Below are positions 1 through 8,455 of a stretch of DNA of 64,000 bases, in pieces. Location of the stretch: NCBI RefSeq assembly GCF_900107795.1, contig NZ_FNRL01000015.1:1-64000 (forward strand), written 5' to 3'. The notes beneath the pieces were generated by a model that did no database searches, was not told where the DNA came from, and saw only the letters and a list, made by a program, of their open reading frames with translations. Position numbers and translations under genes: made by a program. The stretch's first letter is position 1, and each line of letters starts with the position of its first letter. Source of the stretch: Chitinophaga terrae (ex Kim and Jung 2007). Lineage in GTDB: Bacteria; Bacteroidota; Bacteroidia; Chitinophagales; Chitinophagaceae.

Positions 1-295
1 GACTCCCTGTAAAAAAAAAACAGGGCCTCCCAGGGTAAGTGTTATCGCTTTCCATCCATGTAGCCGCTGCATTTACGTTGTTACAATCTGTGTAGTATCG
101 GGTTTTTGTTTCTTATGCAACATCACCCTTGTAACCCCGCCTTGTATACAGTTTCTGTTCGTCGGCCCGGATGTTTGCCGCCAGCTTCCTTCAGATTCCA
201 CTTTACAGTGGACACCCTTGCTATTGGCTAATGCTTCCTACTACAAAGCGCATTCGGGACTTGCACCCTAGAGATATAACACATGCCTGGCACAC
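1..295 (-). mobile_element. Group IIC intron, 5' part (domain I), cut by window edge
   Basis: Read on the minus strand from 295 downwards, the sequence begins GTGTGCC, the classic group II 5' end. It continues through blocks I recognise from domain I of bacterial class C introns such as the Oceanobacillus iheyensis intron: AGGGTGCAAGTCCCGAATG near 253-271, CAAGGGTGTCCACTG near 205-219, ATCTGAAGGAAGC near 187-199, and TTACCCTGGGAGG near 27-39. It starts a few bases after the lysS terminator T-run, which is the preferred site of class C introns. The reverse transcriptase/maturase is not in the window and should lie off the left edge on the same strand. The match is from memory, not from a computed alignment. 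Confidence 0.88.
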
Positions 296-296
296 A

Positions 297-329
297 TAAA
301 AAAAGAGCGAAGGTGAAACCTCCGCTCTT
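297..329 (-). terminator. lysS: Rho-independent terminator of lysS and intron target
   Basis: On the minus strand an 11-bp stem with one mismatch (arms 303-313 and 319-329, loop of five) is followed by seven or eight T residues at 297-304. It lies 30 bases behind the lysS stop. The intron 5' end at 295 is two bases past the T-run. Confidence 0.9.
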
Positions 330-358
330 ACCGATTAAATATCTACAGTGAAAAAACT

Positions 359-1870
359 TTATACCTGTTCAGGCTTCATCTGGGGGAAGAACAGCACATC
401 CTGGATGGATGGCTGGTTCGTCATCAGCATGGTCAGCCTGTCGATACCGATACCGATACCGGAGGTAGGAGGCATGCCGTATTCCAATGCCCGGAGGAAG
501 TCGTAGTCAATATACATCGCTTCATCATCGCCTCTTTCCATGAGCTTCACCTGTTCTTCAAAACGTTCGCGCTGATCGAGCGGGTCGTTTAGCTCGCTAT
601 AGGCGTTGGCGATTTCTTTACCATTGACAATCAGCTCAAAACGCTCTACCAATCCTTCTTTGCTACGATGCTTTTTCGTGAGCGGGCTCATTTCCACAGG
701 GTAGTCGATAATGAAAGTGGGTTGTACGTAGTGTGCTTCACATTTTTCTCCAAATATCTCGTCTATCAGTTTGGATTTACCATATTTAGCGTCAACATGG
801 ATACCTAATTGTTTGCATACCTCTCTCAACTGCGCTTCGTCCATACCGGTGATATCGAAACCTGTATGTTCTTTGATAGCATCGTACATTGTTACTCTGC
901 GGAACGGCGCTTTGAAATCGATCACTTTTTCGCCAACCGGAACTTCAGTAGTGCCGTGGAGAGCTATTGCTACTTTTTCCAGCAGGGTTTCAGTGGTTTT
1001 CATCATCCACTCATAATCCTTGTACGCAGCGTACATTTCCATTACTGTGAACTCAGGATTGTGAGTGCGGTCCATTCCCTCGTTGCGGAAATCTTTGGCA
1101 AACTCGTACACGCCTTCGAAACCGCCTACTATCAGGCGTTTGAGATATAATTCGTTGGCGATACGCAGGTATAACGGAATATCGAGCGCGTTATGATGCG
1201 TAATGAACGGACGGGCAGTTGCACCGCCTGGAATTGCCTGCAGGATCGGCGTTTCTACTTCCAGGTAACCCAGGTTGTTATAGAAATCGCGGATAGTTTG
1301 CATGATCTTCGTGCGTTTGATGAAAACATCTTTCACACCCGGGTTAATAACCAGGTCGGCATACCGCTGGCGGTATTTGAATTCAGGGTCTGTTACTTCA
1401 TCAAATACTTCTCCTTCCCTTGCTTTAACAACAGGCAACGGACGTAATGATTTGGATAACAGGGTGATTTCCCTGGCGTGGATTGAGGTAGCACCGGTTT
1501 TTGTGATAAATGCATATCCTTTTACGCCAATGATATCGCCATGATCCAACAGCTTTTTGAAAACTACATCATACAATGATTTATCTTCACCTGGGCAGAT
1601 CTCATCTCTTTTAATATAGATCTGGATACGGCCTACACTGTCCTGGAGTACGGCAAAGGCAGCCTTACCCATATCACGAACGCTCATGATACGGCCTGCC
1701 AGGCAAACTTCCTGGAACTTGTCTTTGTTTTCTTCCGTATAATTCTCCAGAATATTAACGGTGGTATCGTTAACCGGATACTCGGCTGCAGGATAAGGAT
1801 CTATACCCAGTTTATGCAGCTCCTGCAATTTTTCCCGGCGGATAATCTCTTGCTCAGATAATTGTGTCAT
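359..1870 (-). CDS. lysS: Lysyl-tRNA synthetase, class II
   Basis: Charges tRNA-Lys with lysine in the cytoplasm. The 503-residue product has the usual family length. An N-terminal OB-fold anticodon-binding domain lies at about residues 50-150. The class II catalytic core follows: motif 1 near 180-225 ([10 protein letters not shown]), motif 2 near 250-285 ([15 protein letters not shown]) and motif 3 near 470-490 ([14 protein letters not shown]). The start is the ATG at 1870. Upstream, between it and the divergent peptidase gene, lies a hairpin cassette (1904-1973) on the same strand that could act as a leader or attenuator. Downstream are a strong terminator and a group IIC intron. Confidence 0.97.
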   Translation of the reverse strand: MTQLSEQEIIRREKLQELHKLGIDPYPAAEYPVNDTTVNILENYTEENKDKFQEVCLAGRIMSVRDMGKAAFAVLQDSVGRIQIYIKRDEICPGEDKSLYDVVFKKLLDHGDIIGVKGYAFITKTGATSIHAREITLLSKSLRPLPVVKAREGEVFDEVTDPEFKYRQRYADLVINPGVKDVFIKRTKIMQTIRDFYNNLGYLEVETPILQAIPGGATARPFITHHNALDIPLYLRIANELYLKRLIVGGFEGVYEFAKDFRNEGMDRTHNPEFTVMEMYAAYKDYEWMMKTTETLLEKVAIALHGTTEVPVGEKVIDFKAPFRRVTMYDAIKEHTGFDITGMDEAQLREVCKQLGIHVDAKYGKSKLIDEIFGEKCEAHYVQPTFIIDYPVEMSPLTKKHRSKEGLVERFELIVNGKEIANAYSELNDPLDQRERFEEQVKLMERGDDEAMYIDYDFLRALEYGMPPTSGIGIGIDRLTMLMTNQPSIQDVLFFPQMKPEQV

Positions 1871-1903
1871 GTTATATATTTCCCTAAATGGAGTGCAAAA
1901 ATA

Positions 1904-1973
1904 ATAAAAAGGGCTGTAAGACTACAGCCCTCTTATTTTTTGACCATATCCTATGAAAACCGGGTTAAAGGTA
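1904..1973 (-). ncRNA. Small hairpin cassette, copy 1 (possible lysS leader)
   Basis: Minus strand: a -7-like element TACCTTTA (1966-1973), then the shared segment TTTTCATAGGATATGGT (1942-1958), then an 8-bp perfect hairpin GGGCTGTA/TACAGCCC (1911-1930) followed by T residues. Copies 2 and 3 at 4451 and 4741 have the same order. The cassette lies between two divergent genes, where a terminator is not otherwise expected, and ends about 35 bases before lysS. It may be a separate RNA of about 60 nt or a lysS attenuator. Confidence 0.45.
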
Positions 1974-2163
1974 AACGCCCCCACTGCTATTTATAACACT
2001 TTCTTACTATCTGATCATTAAAGGCGCATAAGTGGAAGAAAATGACCGATGGTTGGCGATTTGCACCGTATTTATGTAATTTATTGGGTTATTATAGAGT
2101 TATGCCTATTTTCGGGCCCGCCGACATTAACAGCAAAACAGACCTCTGACACATTACATTATT

Positions 2164-4308
2164 ATGAGAAGCGAACAATGGTTTAAACCAGCCACTATCA
2201 ACACGGTAGCCTTAATGCTGCTATTTGCGCCAGGATTGAAGGCCCAGCAAAAAAAGGATTTTAGTTATGAAGAAGCCTTTAAGGGGAAGCCTACCAATGT
2301 AACCAGGCCCTTGCCAATTATAGCGGAATGGACAGATGGGGAACATTACATCGAGATCCGCTCTGAAGGCGGGAAAAACCAGGCTTACCAGGTAGATGCC
2401 AGAACAGGAGCCGCTACCATCTACACAGCGCCGGTAGGAGGCCCTACTGTTGCCGTTCAGGACAATGATATCGTATATAAAGGGGCCGATGGTGCAAGCA
2501 TCCGCCTCACCAATGACGCCGCAGAGGAAAAAAATCCAACTCTTTCTCCCGATGGCAAATACGTAGCCTATACGAAAAATAATGACCTGTATAGCGTAGA
2601 AATAGCTACAAAGAAAGAAACCAGGTATACGACAGATGGTTCAGACGTAATATATAATGGCTGGGCGTCGTGGGTCTATTATGAAGAAATTTTAGGCCGC
2701 CCTACCAAATACCGTGCGTTCTGGTGGAGTCCTGACAGCCGCAAAATTGCTTACATGCACTTCAACGATAGTAAAGTGCCTGTATTCCCTATTTACAGCG
2801 AAAAAGGCCAGCATGGCTACCTGGAAAACACACGGTATCCCAAAGCCGGCGACCCTAACCCTGCTGTAAAGCTGGGTGTGGTTCCTGTAACCGGCGGACC
2901 GACCACCTGGGCCGATTTCAACGAAAATGACGATCAGTACTTTGGAATGCCTTTCTGGACAGATGACAGCCAGCAACTGCGTATCCAGTGGATGAACAGG
3001 GGGCAGGATAACCTGAAGATCTACAGCATAAATCCCGAAACCGGCGGGAAAAGGGAGATCTACGATGAAAAGCAGAAAACCTGGATCGACTGGTTCGACG
3101 CCATTCCTTACCTGAAAAACAAAAAAGGGTTCCTCCTGCTCAGCGATAAAAGCGGATGGGCGCATATATACTGGCATAATGAAGATGGAAGCCTGAAAAA
3201 ACAGCTTACCTCCGGCAACTGGACGGTTAAAGAGATCCTGGAAGTGGACGAGAAAAATGAGGTAGTGTATTTTACCGCCCGCAAAGAAGCTTCCACCCGT
3301 TTCGACCTATATAAAGTAAGCATGAAATCGGGCGCAATTACCCGCCTGACTCCGGGCGCCTATAATAATATTATCAAGCTGGCGCCGGGAGGTAAATACT
3401 TTATTACCACTTATTCCAACCTGCAAACGCCCTCTAAAATGGCGTTGATGGATAACAACGGGAAAGTGATCAGGGAGCTGGGAGACAGCAAAGGGGAGAA
3501 CTTTAATAATTACAACCTGGCAGCTACTACCTTAAAAACCTATAAGACACGCGACGGACTGGTGCTTCCTTTGACCATCACCATGCCTGTGCATATGGAA
3601 GAAGGCAAGAAGTACCCGGTACTGATCAGCATTTACGGAGGCCCTAATTCAGGAACCGTTTATGATACATGGAAGTTTTCGGGCGTTCAGCAGTGGTGGG
3701 CCCAGGAAGGAGTGATACAGGTAGCTATCGATAACCGCAGCAGCGGCCAGCTGGGCAAGATGGGAATGAACTATATACACCGCAGGCTGGGTATACATGA
3801 AATTGAGGATTATATGGATGCCGCCACCTGGTTGCGCAGCCAGCCCTGGGTGGATACAGCCAGGGTATGTATTACCGGCGGAAGCTTTGGCGGTTATATG
3901 ACCTGTATGGCCTTAACTTACGGGGCAGATGTATTTAATTATGGAATGGCAAATTTTGCCGTTACCGACTGGCAGTTATATGACAGCCACTATACCGAAA
4001 GGTACATGGATACGCCGGCAGAGAACCCTGAAGGGTATAAAGAAACTGCGGTAATGACCTATGCCGATAAGTATAAAGGACTTATGCGCATTACGCATGG
4101 AACCATGGACGATAATGTGCATATGCAAAACGTTATCCAGCTGGTCGACAAACTGGAAAACCTGAACAAGCATTTCGAGTTCATGCTTTATCCTGGCGAA
4201 CGTCATGGTTGGGGACCGCCTAAAAACATTCATTCAAATAGCGAAAGCTACCGTTTCATTTATAATAACCTGTTAAACAAACCTTTTCCGGCTAGTTTCA
4301 CAAAATAA
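2164..4308 (+). CDS. Dipeptidyl peptidase IV-like serine peptidase (S9B)
   Basis: Secreted or periplasmic prolyl peptidase that removes N-terminal dipeptides. The 714-residue product starts with a signal peptide (hydrophobic stretch ending at LKAQ). A DPP IV beta-propeller domain occupies about residues 60-470, including the segment AFWWSPDSRKIAYMHF. The alpha/beta-hydrolase domain follows, with nucleophile Ser574 in GGSFGGYM, acid Asp649 or Asp650 in GTMDDNVH and His681 in GERHGW. The length is normal for bacterial members. It stands alone, divergent from lysS, with its own terminator at 4327-4380. Confidence 0.93.
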   Translation: MRSEQWFKPATINTVALMLLFAPGLKAQQKKDFSYEEAFKGKPTNVTRPLPIIAEWTDGEHYIEIRSEGGKNQAYQVDARTGAATIYTAPVGGPTVAVQDNDIVYKGADGASIRLTNDAAEEKNPTLSPDGKYVAYTKNNDLYSVEIATKKETRYTTDGSDVIYNGWASWVYYEEILGRPTKYRAFWWSPDSRKIAYMHFNDSKVPVFPIYSEKGQHGYLENTRYPKAGDPNPAVKLGVVPVTGGPTTWADFNENDDQYFGMPFWTDDSQQLRIQWMNRGQDNLKIYSINPETGGKREIYDEKQKTWIDWFDAIPYLKNKKGFLLLSDKSGWAHIYWHNEDGSLKKQLTSGNWTVKEILEVDEKNEVVYFTARKEASTRFDLYKVSMKSGAITRLTPGAYNNIIKLAPGGKYFITTYSNLQTPSKMALMDNNGKVIRELGDSKGENFNNYNLAATTLKTYKTRDGLVLPLTITMPVHMEEGKKYPVLISIYGGPNSGTVYDTWKFSGVQQWWAQEGVIQVAIDNRSSGQLGKMGMNYIHRRLGIHEIEDYMDAATWLRSQPWVDTARVCITGGSFGGYMTCMALTYGADVFNYGMANFAVTDWQLYDSHYTERYMDTPAENPEGYKETAVMTYADKYKGLMRITHGTMDDNVHMQNVIQLVDKLENLNKHFEFMLYPGERHGWGPPKNIHSNSESYRFIYNNLLNKPFPASFTK

Positions 4309-4326
4309 ACAAAGATTAATTGGCAG

Positions 4327-4380
4327 AATTGGATCTGTGGATTGGGTAAAACCTGATCTGCGGGTCCAATTTTCTTTTTG
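4327..4380 (+). terminator. Terminator of the DPP IV gene
   Basis: Arms AATTGGATCTG (4327-4337) and CGGGTCCAATT (4361-4371) pair over 11 bp with G-T wobbles. The stem is followed by TTTCTTTTT. It begins 19 bases after the stop codon. Confidence 0.65.
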
Positions 4381-4450
4381 CGAGAAGGAAAGGGGAGGAA
4401 ATCGAGTTTCTTTTTTATAATGTAAGAAAACCTCAAAAGTGGGAGGTCCT

Positions 4451-4529
4451 AAAAAAGAAACAGGGCTGCAAGACTACAGCCCCGAAAAATTTTAACCATA
4501 TCTTTATTGAAAAACCTGAGTCAAAGTTG
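4451..4529 (-). ncRNA. Small hairpin cassette, copy 2
   Basis: Minus strand: a -7-like element CAACTTTG (4522-4529), a conserved leader related to copies 1 and 3 but reading CAATAAAGATATGG where the others have CATAGGATATGG, then a hairpin (4463-4482) that differs from copy 1 by one base in the left arm, then CTGTTTCTTTTTT. The next gene on this strand is far away, so the copy looks free-standing. Confidence 0.45.
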
Positions 4530-4740
4530 CTCCATTTTTATGAATATAGCTGCCTCATTCTAGTGAATGATATAAATTATCCTGTGAACGTATGAAAAAG
4601 GTAGGTGAACGTATATGGCTAAAAAACGCTTCATGATAACTTAATATATAACGCAAATGCGCTAAGGGGTTGATTTTTAAGCCAATAAGTGTTTAAACAT
4701 CTACTAAGCCCCGCTCAGGGGGTAAAAGAGGAAAAGGGAA

Positions 4741-4815
4741 TAAAAAAAGGGTGGTAAGAATACCGCCCTTGTAATAATTTTAACCATATCCTATGAAAAA
4801 CCTAGAACAAAGATA
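4741..4815 (-). ncRNA. Small hairpin cassette, copy 3
   Basis: Minus strand: a perfect -7 element TATCTTTG (4808-4815), then AGGTTTTTCATAGGATATGG, then a 10-bp hairpin with one G-T pair (4747-4770) followed by seven T residues. The predicted transcript is about 60 nt. The hairpin sequence differs from copies 1 and 2 but is compensated, which supports a functional structure. Confidence 0.5.
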
Positions 4816-4979
4816 TATCGCCGATTTCTGTCTTGCCTTTCCATTTCCGTGAACGATGTATTATTGTTCGTAAACAGAGGATAATGGATAATATGCTGTC
4901 ATATTAATTTATTAATAATATTATTAAATATTAGAATTAAAAAAAGTACCAATTTATAATTAACTATTTTTAAAACAAA

Positions 4980-5318
4980 TCAAGCAATTCGTTCTCCGTT
5001 CATCACTTTTTTATTCGGTTGAAGGAGCGTTACGACCTTTCCTGTACCTACTGCACCCAGCACCAGGCACTCCGACATAAAGTTGGCGATCTGTTTAGGA
5101 GGGAAGTTAACAACGGCTACTATTTGCTGCCCTACGAGCTCTTCTTTTTGGTATAGAGCAGTGATCTGGGCGGAGGATTTACGGATCCCGATCTCGGGTC
5201 CGAAATCTATCAGCAGTTGATAGGAGGGATTACGGGCTTTGGGAAAATCATTGACTTCCAGAATTGTTCCTACGCGCATTTCGACCTTTTCAAAGTCGGA
5301 CCAGCTTATTGTTTCCAT
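4980..5318 (-). CDS. csaA: CsaA-like tRNA-binding domain protein
   Basis: A small OB-fold protein of the CsaA/YgjH type, which binds tRNA and has been described as a secretion chaperone in Bacillus. The chosen start is the ATG at 5318, giving 112 residues beginning METISWSDFEKVEMRVG, the usual family N-terminus. A longer frame to 5354 adds 12 residues with no family match. The conserved core includes IGIRKSSAQIT and a C-terminal GKVVTLLQPNKKVMNG. The gene stands alone; no clear terminator is visible in the AT-rich DNA behind it. Confidence 0.88.
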   Translation of the reverse strand: METISWSDFEKVEMRVGTILEVNDFPKARNPSYQLLIDFGPEIGIRKSSAQITALYQKEELVGQQIVAVVNFPPKQIANFMSECLVLGAVGTGKVVTLLQPNKKVMNGERIA

Positions 5319-5500
5319 TTTAAATACTGTTTTAACGAATATAATAAACGTCAATGATTTAAGCAGTATGGGAATTATCGTATATACATTACAGATAGTT
5401 CAAATGTTATGAACGGTCTAAATAACTACCCCACAGCTCGTAAACTGGCATAATTATTGAAAAATTGTAAGCAAATTTTAGGTTAAAAAATAGGTTAAAG

Positions 5501-5536
5501 CGAAAGAACCCCACCTGCAATAGGTGGGGTTCTTTC
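5501..5536 (-). terminator. Strong hairpin terminator behind lptC
   Basis: A perfect 16-bp stem (5501-5516 with 5521-5536) around a loop of four bases, 24 bases past the lptC stop. The T-run is interrupted on the minus strand, so termination may be only partly intrinsic. Confidence 0.7.
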
Positions 5537-5559
5537 GTTTATATAAGTACGTTATAGGA

Positions 5560-6108
5560 TCATTGTAAGGATGCACTGTCTTCAACGGTAATAGGGCCGC
5601 TCACTTTCAGGATCTTTTTCACGCTGAAATCTTCGTTCGCCTCCAATCCCCAGCCATGTAATGAGTCGGTAGGCGTTTTAATAAATACTTCCTCACGGGA
5701 ATAGAAGATCTTCCGTTTAGGATCATAATTCAGTTCTTTGGTGTCCAGGCGTTCGCCTTTCTTGTTAATAACCACCACGCTATCCGACAGGAAAACATCT
5801 CCTTCATCTTCCATGTATTTGCCTTTTTTGGCTGAAAGGGTGCTCTCAAGTCCCAGCGTGTCGTTGTACATAAACACTTTTAACCCGTTGTTAAACAACA
5901 CATAGGGCGGTCGTTCCAGGCTTCTTTCCATGGTGGGGGCCAGTAGTTTTGCTGTAACCTTGCCACCCTGGCTGAAAATTGTGACAATATCCTCGCCATT
6001 TTCCACAGCCGCTTTCTTGGCATCCAGCTCCATTACTGCCTGGATATCATTTTCGCAACTGCTGGCCGCGAGGGCTACTATAAAGAATAAGATTATTTTC
6101 CGGATCAT
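5560..6108 (-). CDS. lptC: LptC-like LPS export periplasmic lipoprotein
   Basis: Probable LptC, which passes lipopolysaccharide from the inner-membrane ABC transporter to the periplasmic bridge. The N-terminus MIRKIILFFIVALAASSC is a lipoprotein-type signal with a loose lipobox. The rest is beta-rich and contains the LptC-like repeats LDTKELNYDPKRKIFYS and VFLSDSVVVINKKG. The ATG at 6108 (182 residues) is chosen because the longer frame starts at a TTG inside the -7 element TACCTTTG (6124-6131). An outer-membrane barrel gene lies upstream on the same strand, a common Bacteroidota pairing. Confidence 0.82.
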   Translation of the reverse strand: MIRKIILFFIVALAASSCENDIQAVMELDAKKAAVENGEDIVTIFSQGGKVTAKLLAPTMERSLERPPYVLFNNGLKVFMYNDTLGLESTLSAKKGKYMEDEGDVFLSDSVVVINKKGERLDTKELNYDPKRKIFYSREEVFIKTPTDSLHGWGLEANEDFSVKKILKVSGPITVEDSASLQ

Positions 6109-6123
6109 CTGATGTATAATGGG

Positions 6124-6131
6124 CAAAGGTA
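6124..6131 (-). promoter_or_regulatory. lptC: -7 element of lptC
   Basis: Perfect TAnnTTTG match (TACCTTTG) 16 bases upstream of the ATG at 6108. It rules out the upstream TTG as start. No clear -33 box. Confidence 0.6.
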
Positions 6132-6175
6132 CAAAAAGGGCGGTTATAAGCCTGCCGGGCTGTTTCCCTAAACTT

Positions 6176-6219
6176 ACAAAGCAGCAAAGAGATAAGCTAT
6201 TTCCTCCTTGCTGCTTTGT
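6176..6219 (-). terminator. Hairpin behind the barrel protein gene
   Basis: Perfect 12-bp arms (ACAAAGCAGCAA and its complement) at 6176-6187 and 6208-6219, 25 bases past the stop at 6244. The following T-run is weak. Confidence 0.55.
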
Positions 6220-6243
6220 AAATATTATGATAAAATTAACCTG

Positions 6244-7539
6244 TTAATCGTATTTACGCTTGATAAACCACCTGTCGCTCAACGTGAAGCCGAGGCTTAT
6301 ACGGTAGACATTCTCTTTCAGGATGGTTTCATTGTTTCCGCGGTGCATTACTTCCAATCCTACGTTGAGCATACTGTACTGGTTAGAGTACATCATGCGC
6401 CTGATCGGTAACCCTGCGCCAATAGTGAAGCCCATTACCGGCATGTCTTTACCGTTAAAGCGGAAGTAATCCATTCCATAATATCCGCCAAGGCGGTAAG
6501 CTACCCTGTTCCAATAACCGGATAAGGCATTGATATTAGGAGTGAAGGAACCACCTACTGACAATTTCCAGGAGTTTTGTACAGAATCTGTTTGGCCGAA
6601 GCTCCTGAACTGATCCCATTGGCTGGTAGTAAAGTCGGCGCCCACCATCCATTTATCGTATTTGCGCAGCATGAAACCTCCGCCGAATTCGCCCGGGTAT
6701 ACAACCGTTCCTTTAGCGCCTTTCTGGTATCTTACTGTATCCTGGGTAACGAAGTTATCTGAAGAAGCATCGTATTGCAAGGTTTCATTCAGTACTTCCT
6801 GGCGGGCGGTCATATTCTGTTTCATATTACCGGTAGCGCCAAATGTAAGGTCCATTTCTTTGTTCAGCTTGGCCCTGTATTGCAGCCCCAGCTTGTAAAA
6901 GAAGCTGCTGTAAGTGGTACGCAGCATCTGGTGGGAGGCATAAGTATCGCCCGTCGGGAACACCAGCCTGGTATGCGCTTCCACGCTTCCGAACAGGTAA
7001 CCGATGTTGGCGCCTATACTAAAGTTGCCTACCCGAACACCTGTACCTACAAACAACTGGTAAGTACCGCCGCTACCTTCATACCTGTTGGATAAGGGCA
7101 GTTTGGTAGTATCGAAGAAATTTCCTGTAGAACCTTGCTGGATATTGTAAGAAACGCGGGTAACCGGTCTTAATCCAAAGTTCAGTCCCCACCTGTTACG
7201 CGCTAACGGAACCCCTAATTGCAAATAAGAGAGGGTACCAAAGCCTGAAGTGAATTTTGCTCCACCTTCATTTATTGATCTTGCGCCACCTTCTACACCA
7301 ATGTCTAAAGTGGTAAGCGCTATGTTGTAATAACTTGCCGGGTTGACGAAGTTGATCGCCTGAGGATCAGTAAATCCTTGAGACACACCACCCATACCGC
7401 GGTTTACTGCATTCTGGTTGTTGCTGAGATCCCCTAACCCATAGCGGGAATATGGTGAATTTTCTTGCGCCTTTGCCGATTTTGCCAGCAGGAAAACGCT
7501 CCCGAACAAGCAAAGAATACTGACTTTTGTCCAATGCAT
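6244..7539 (-). CDS. Outer-membrane beta-barrel protein (OMPP1/FadL-like)
   Basis: A 431-residue outer-membrane protein. Residues 1-24 form a signal peptide ending in AKAQ. The mature start ENSPYSRYGLGDL is typical of a large Bacteroidota family of FadL-like barrels, as is the following MGGVSQGFTDPQAINFVNPASY. Alternating hydrophobic strands run to the end (final residues FIKRKYD). The substrate is unknown. It precedes lptC by 117 bases on the same strand, but lptC has its own -7 element. Confidence 0.8.
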   Translation of the reverse strand: MHWTKVSILCLFGSVFLLAKSAKAQENSPYSRYGLGDLSNNQNAVNRGMGGVSQGFTDPQAINFVNPASYYNIALTTLDIGVEGGARSINEGGAKFTSGFGTLSYLQLGVPLARNRWGLNFGLRPVTRVSYNIQQGSTGNFFDTTKLPLSNRYEGSGGTYQLFVGTGVRVGNFSIGANIGYLFGSVEAHTRLVFPTGDTYASHQMLRTTYSSFFYKLGLQYRAKLNKEMDLTFGATGNMKQNMTARQEVLNETLQYDASSDNFVTQDTVRYQKGAKGTVVYPGEFGGGFMLRKYDKWMVGADFTTSQWDQFRSFGQTDSVQNSWKLSVGGSFTPNINALSGYWNRVAYRLGGYYGMDYFRFNGKDMPVMGFTIGAGLPIRRMMYSNQYSMLNVGLEVMHRGNNETILKENVYRISLGFTLSDRWFIKRKYD

Positions 7540-7691
7540 TGAGTATCAGAATTGAGTTTAAGCCCTATTCCATTTAAAATATGGGTCTGCAAATATCTAC
7601 TTTTTAAAGCGGGAAGCAAAAAAAACCAAAAAACAGCCTGTTAAATACACGTTAAAGTTGAGCTAAAATTGTCTTAAAACCCTTAACAGTA

Positions 7692-8348
7692 CTACACTTC
7701 GCCGGTTCCGAGGTCGCCGGCCGAAAGATTCTTGAAATGCCCATTTAGCCGTACCCGCTCCTTTAACCGCTCCATCTCTGCCATCATAGGTATCACCTTA
7801 TGCAAATGGCGTTTCAGGTATTCAAGTCGCTGGGCCTCATACAGTAACTGCAGCAACTCGTACTCTTCATCCAGGGATAGCCCTGCATGATGGGCAAGAT
7901 CGTACGACAACAGGAGGTTATCGTCTTTTTTGAAGGATTTATGGATCTGAAGAATGGTATGTAATTCACGTATCCCCTGGAGCACCTCCCGCTGCAACCG
8001 TGCATGCACATTTCCTTCATTTTCAGGGTAGTTAACTATTGCGCCTCCGTAAAGCTTGCCAGGAACCTGCTTCACATGCTCCAGGATCCTGAAAACTTTT
8101 TCTCCTTCTGTCACTATATCCATCTCTCCATTCCTGTATAACTTCTCTACTTTCTTTATCTGCACAGTTGTGCCGTATTCCATTATTTTATTATTTATAA
8201 CAGTAGGAATACCAAATGGCTTATTTTCTGCTAAACAGGAAGTAACTAATTGCTTGTATCGAGGTTCAAAAATATGCAAGTTCAATTGCTCTCCCGGGTA
8301 CACCACAATGCCCAACGGAAATATGGAAATAAAGTTCGTCATTGACAT
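7692..8348 (-). CDS. LON substrate-binding (N-terminal) domain protein
   Basis: A stand-alone LON N-terminal domain protein without the ATPase or protease part. The core FPLGIVVYPGEQLNLHIFEPRY near the start is the family signature. The chosen start is the ATG at 8348 (218 residues); the frame extends four codons to a TTG at 8360. Charged helices at the C-terminus (MAEMERLKERVRLN) are usual. Its function is not established; members are thought to bind protein substrates. It is divergent from meaB with about 107 bases between them. Confidence 0.85.
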   Translation of the reverse strand: MSMTNFISIFPLGIVVYPGEQLNLHIFEPRYKQLVTSCLAENKPFGIPTVINNKIMEYGTTVQIKKVEKLYRNGEMDIVTEGEKVFRILEHVKQVPGKLYGGAIVNYPENEGNVHARLQREVLQGIRELHTILQIHKSFKKDDNLLLSYDLAHHAGLSLDEEYELLQLLYEAQRLEYLKRHLHKVIPMMAEMERLKERVRLNGHFKNLSAGDLGTGEV

Positions 8349-8422
8349 AATATTACGCAATTACGCTGACAACCAAAACGTAGTCCGCGCAGTTTTATAT
8401 ATCTTTCTTCTATACAAAGCAA

Positions 8423-8430
8423 TATTTTTG
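8423..8430 (+). promoter_or_regulatory. meaB: -7 element of meaB
   Basis: Perfect TAnnTTTG match (TATTTTTG) 25 bases before the ATG at 8456. No clear -33 box. Confidence 0.55.
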
Positions 8431-8455
8431 CCTTTCACTTTCAGCATATTCAACG

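Larger units (their letters stand above)
4381..4979. other. Long intergenic region with two hairpin cassettes
   Basis: No gene is supported here. The stretch holds cassette copies 2 (4451-4529) and 3 (4741-4815), both pointing left. The remainder is AT-rich, most strongly from 4880 to 4979, with no further stem or promoter that I can support. Confidence 0.6.
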
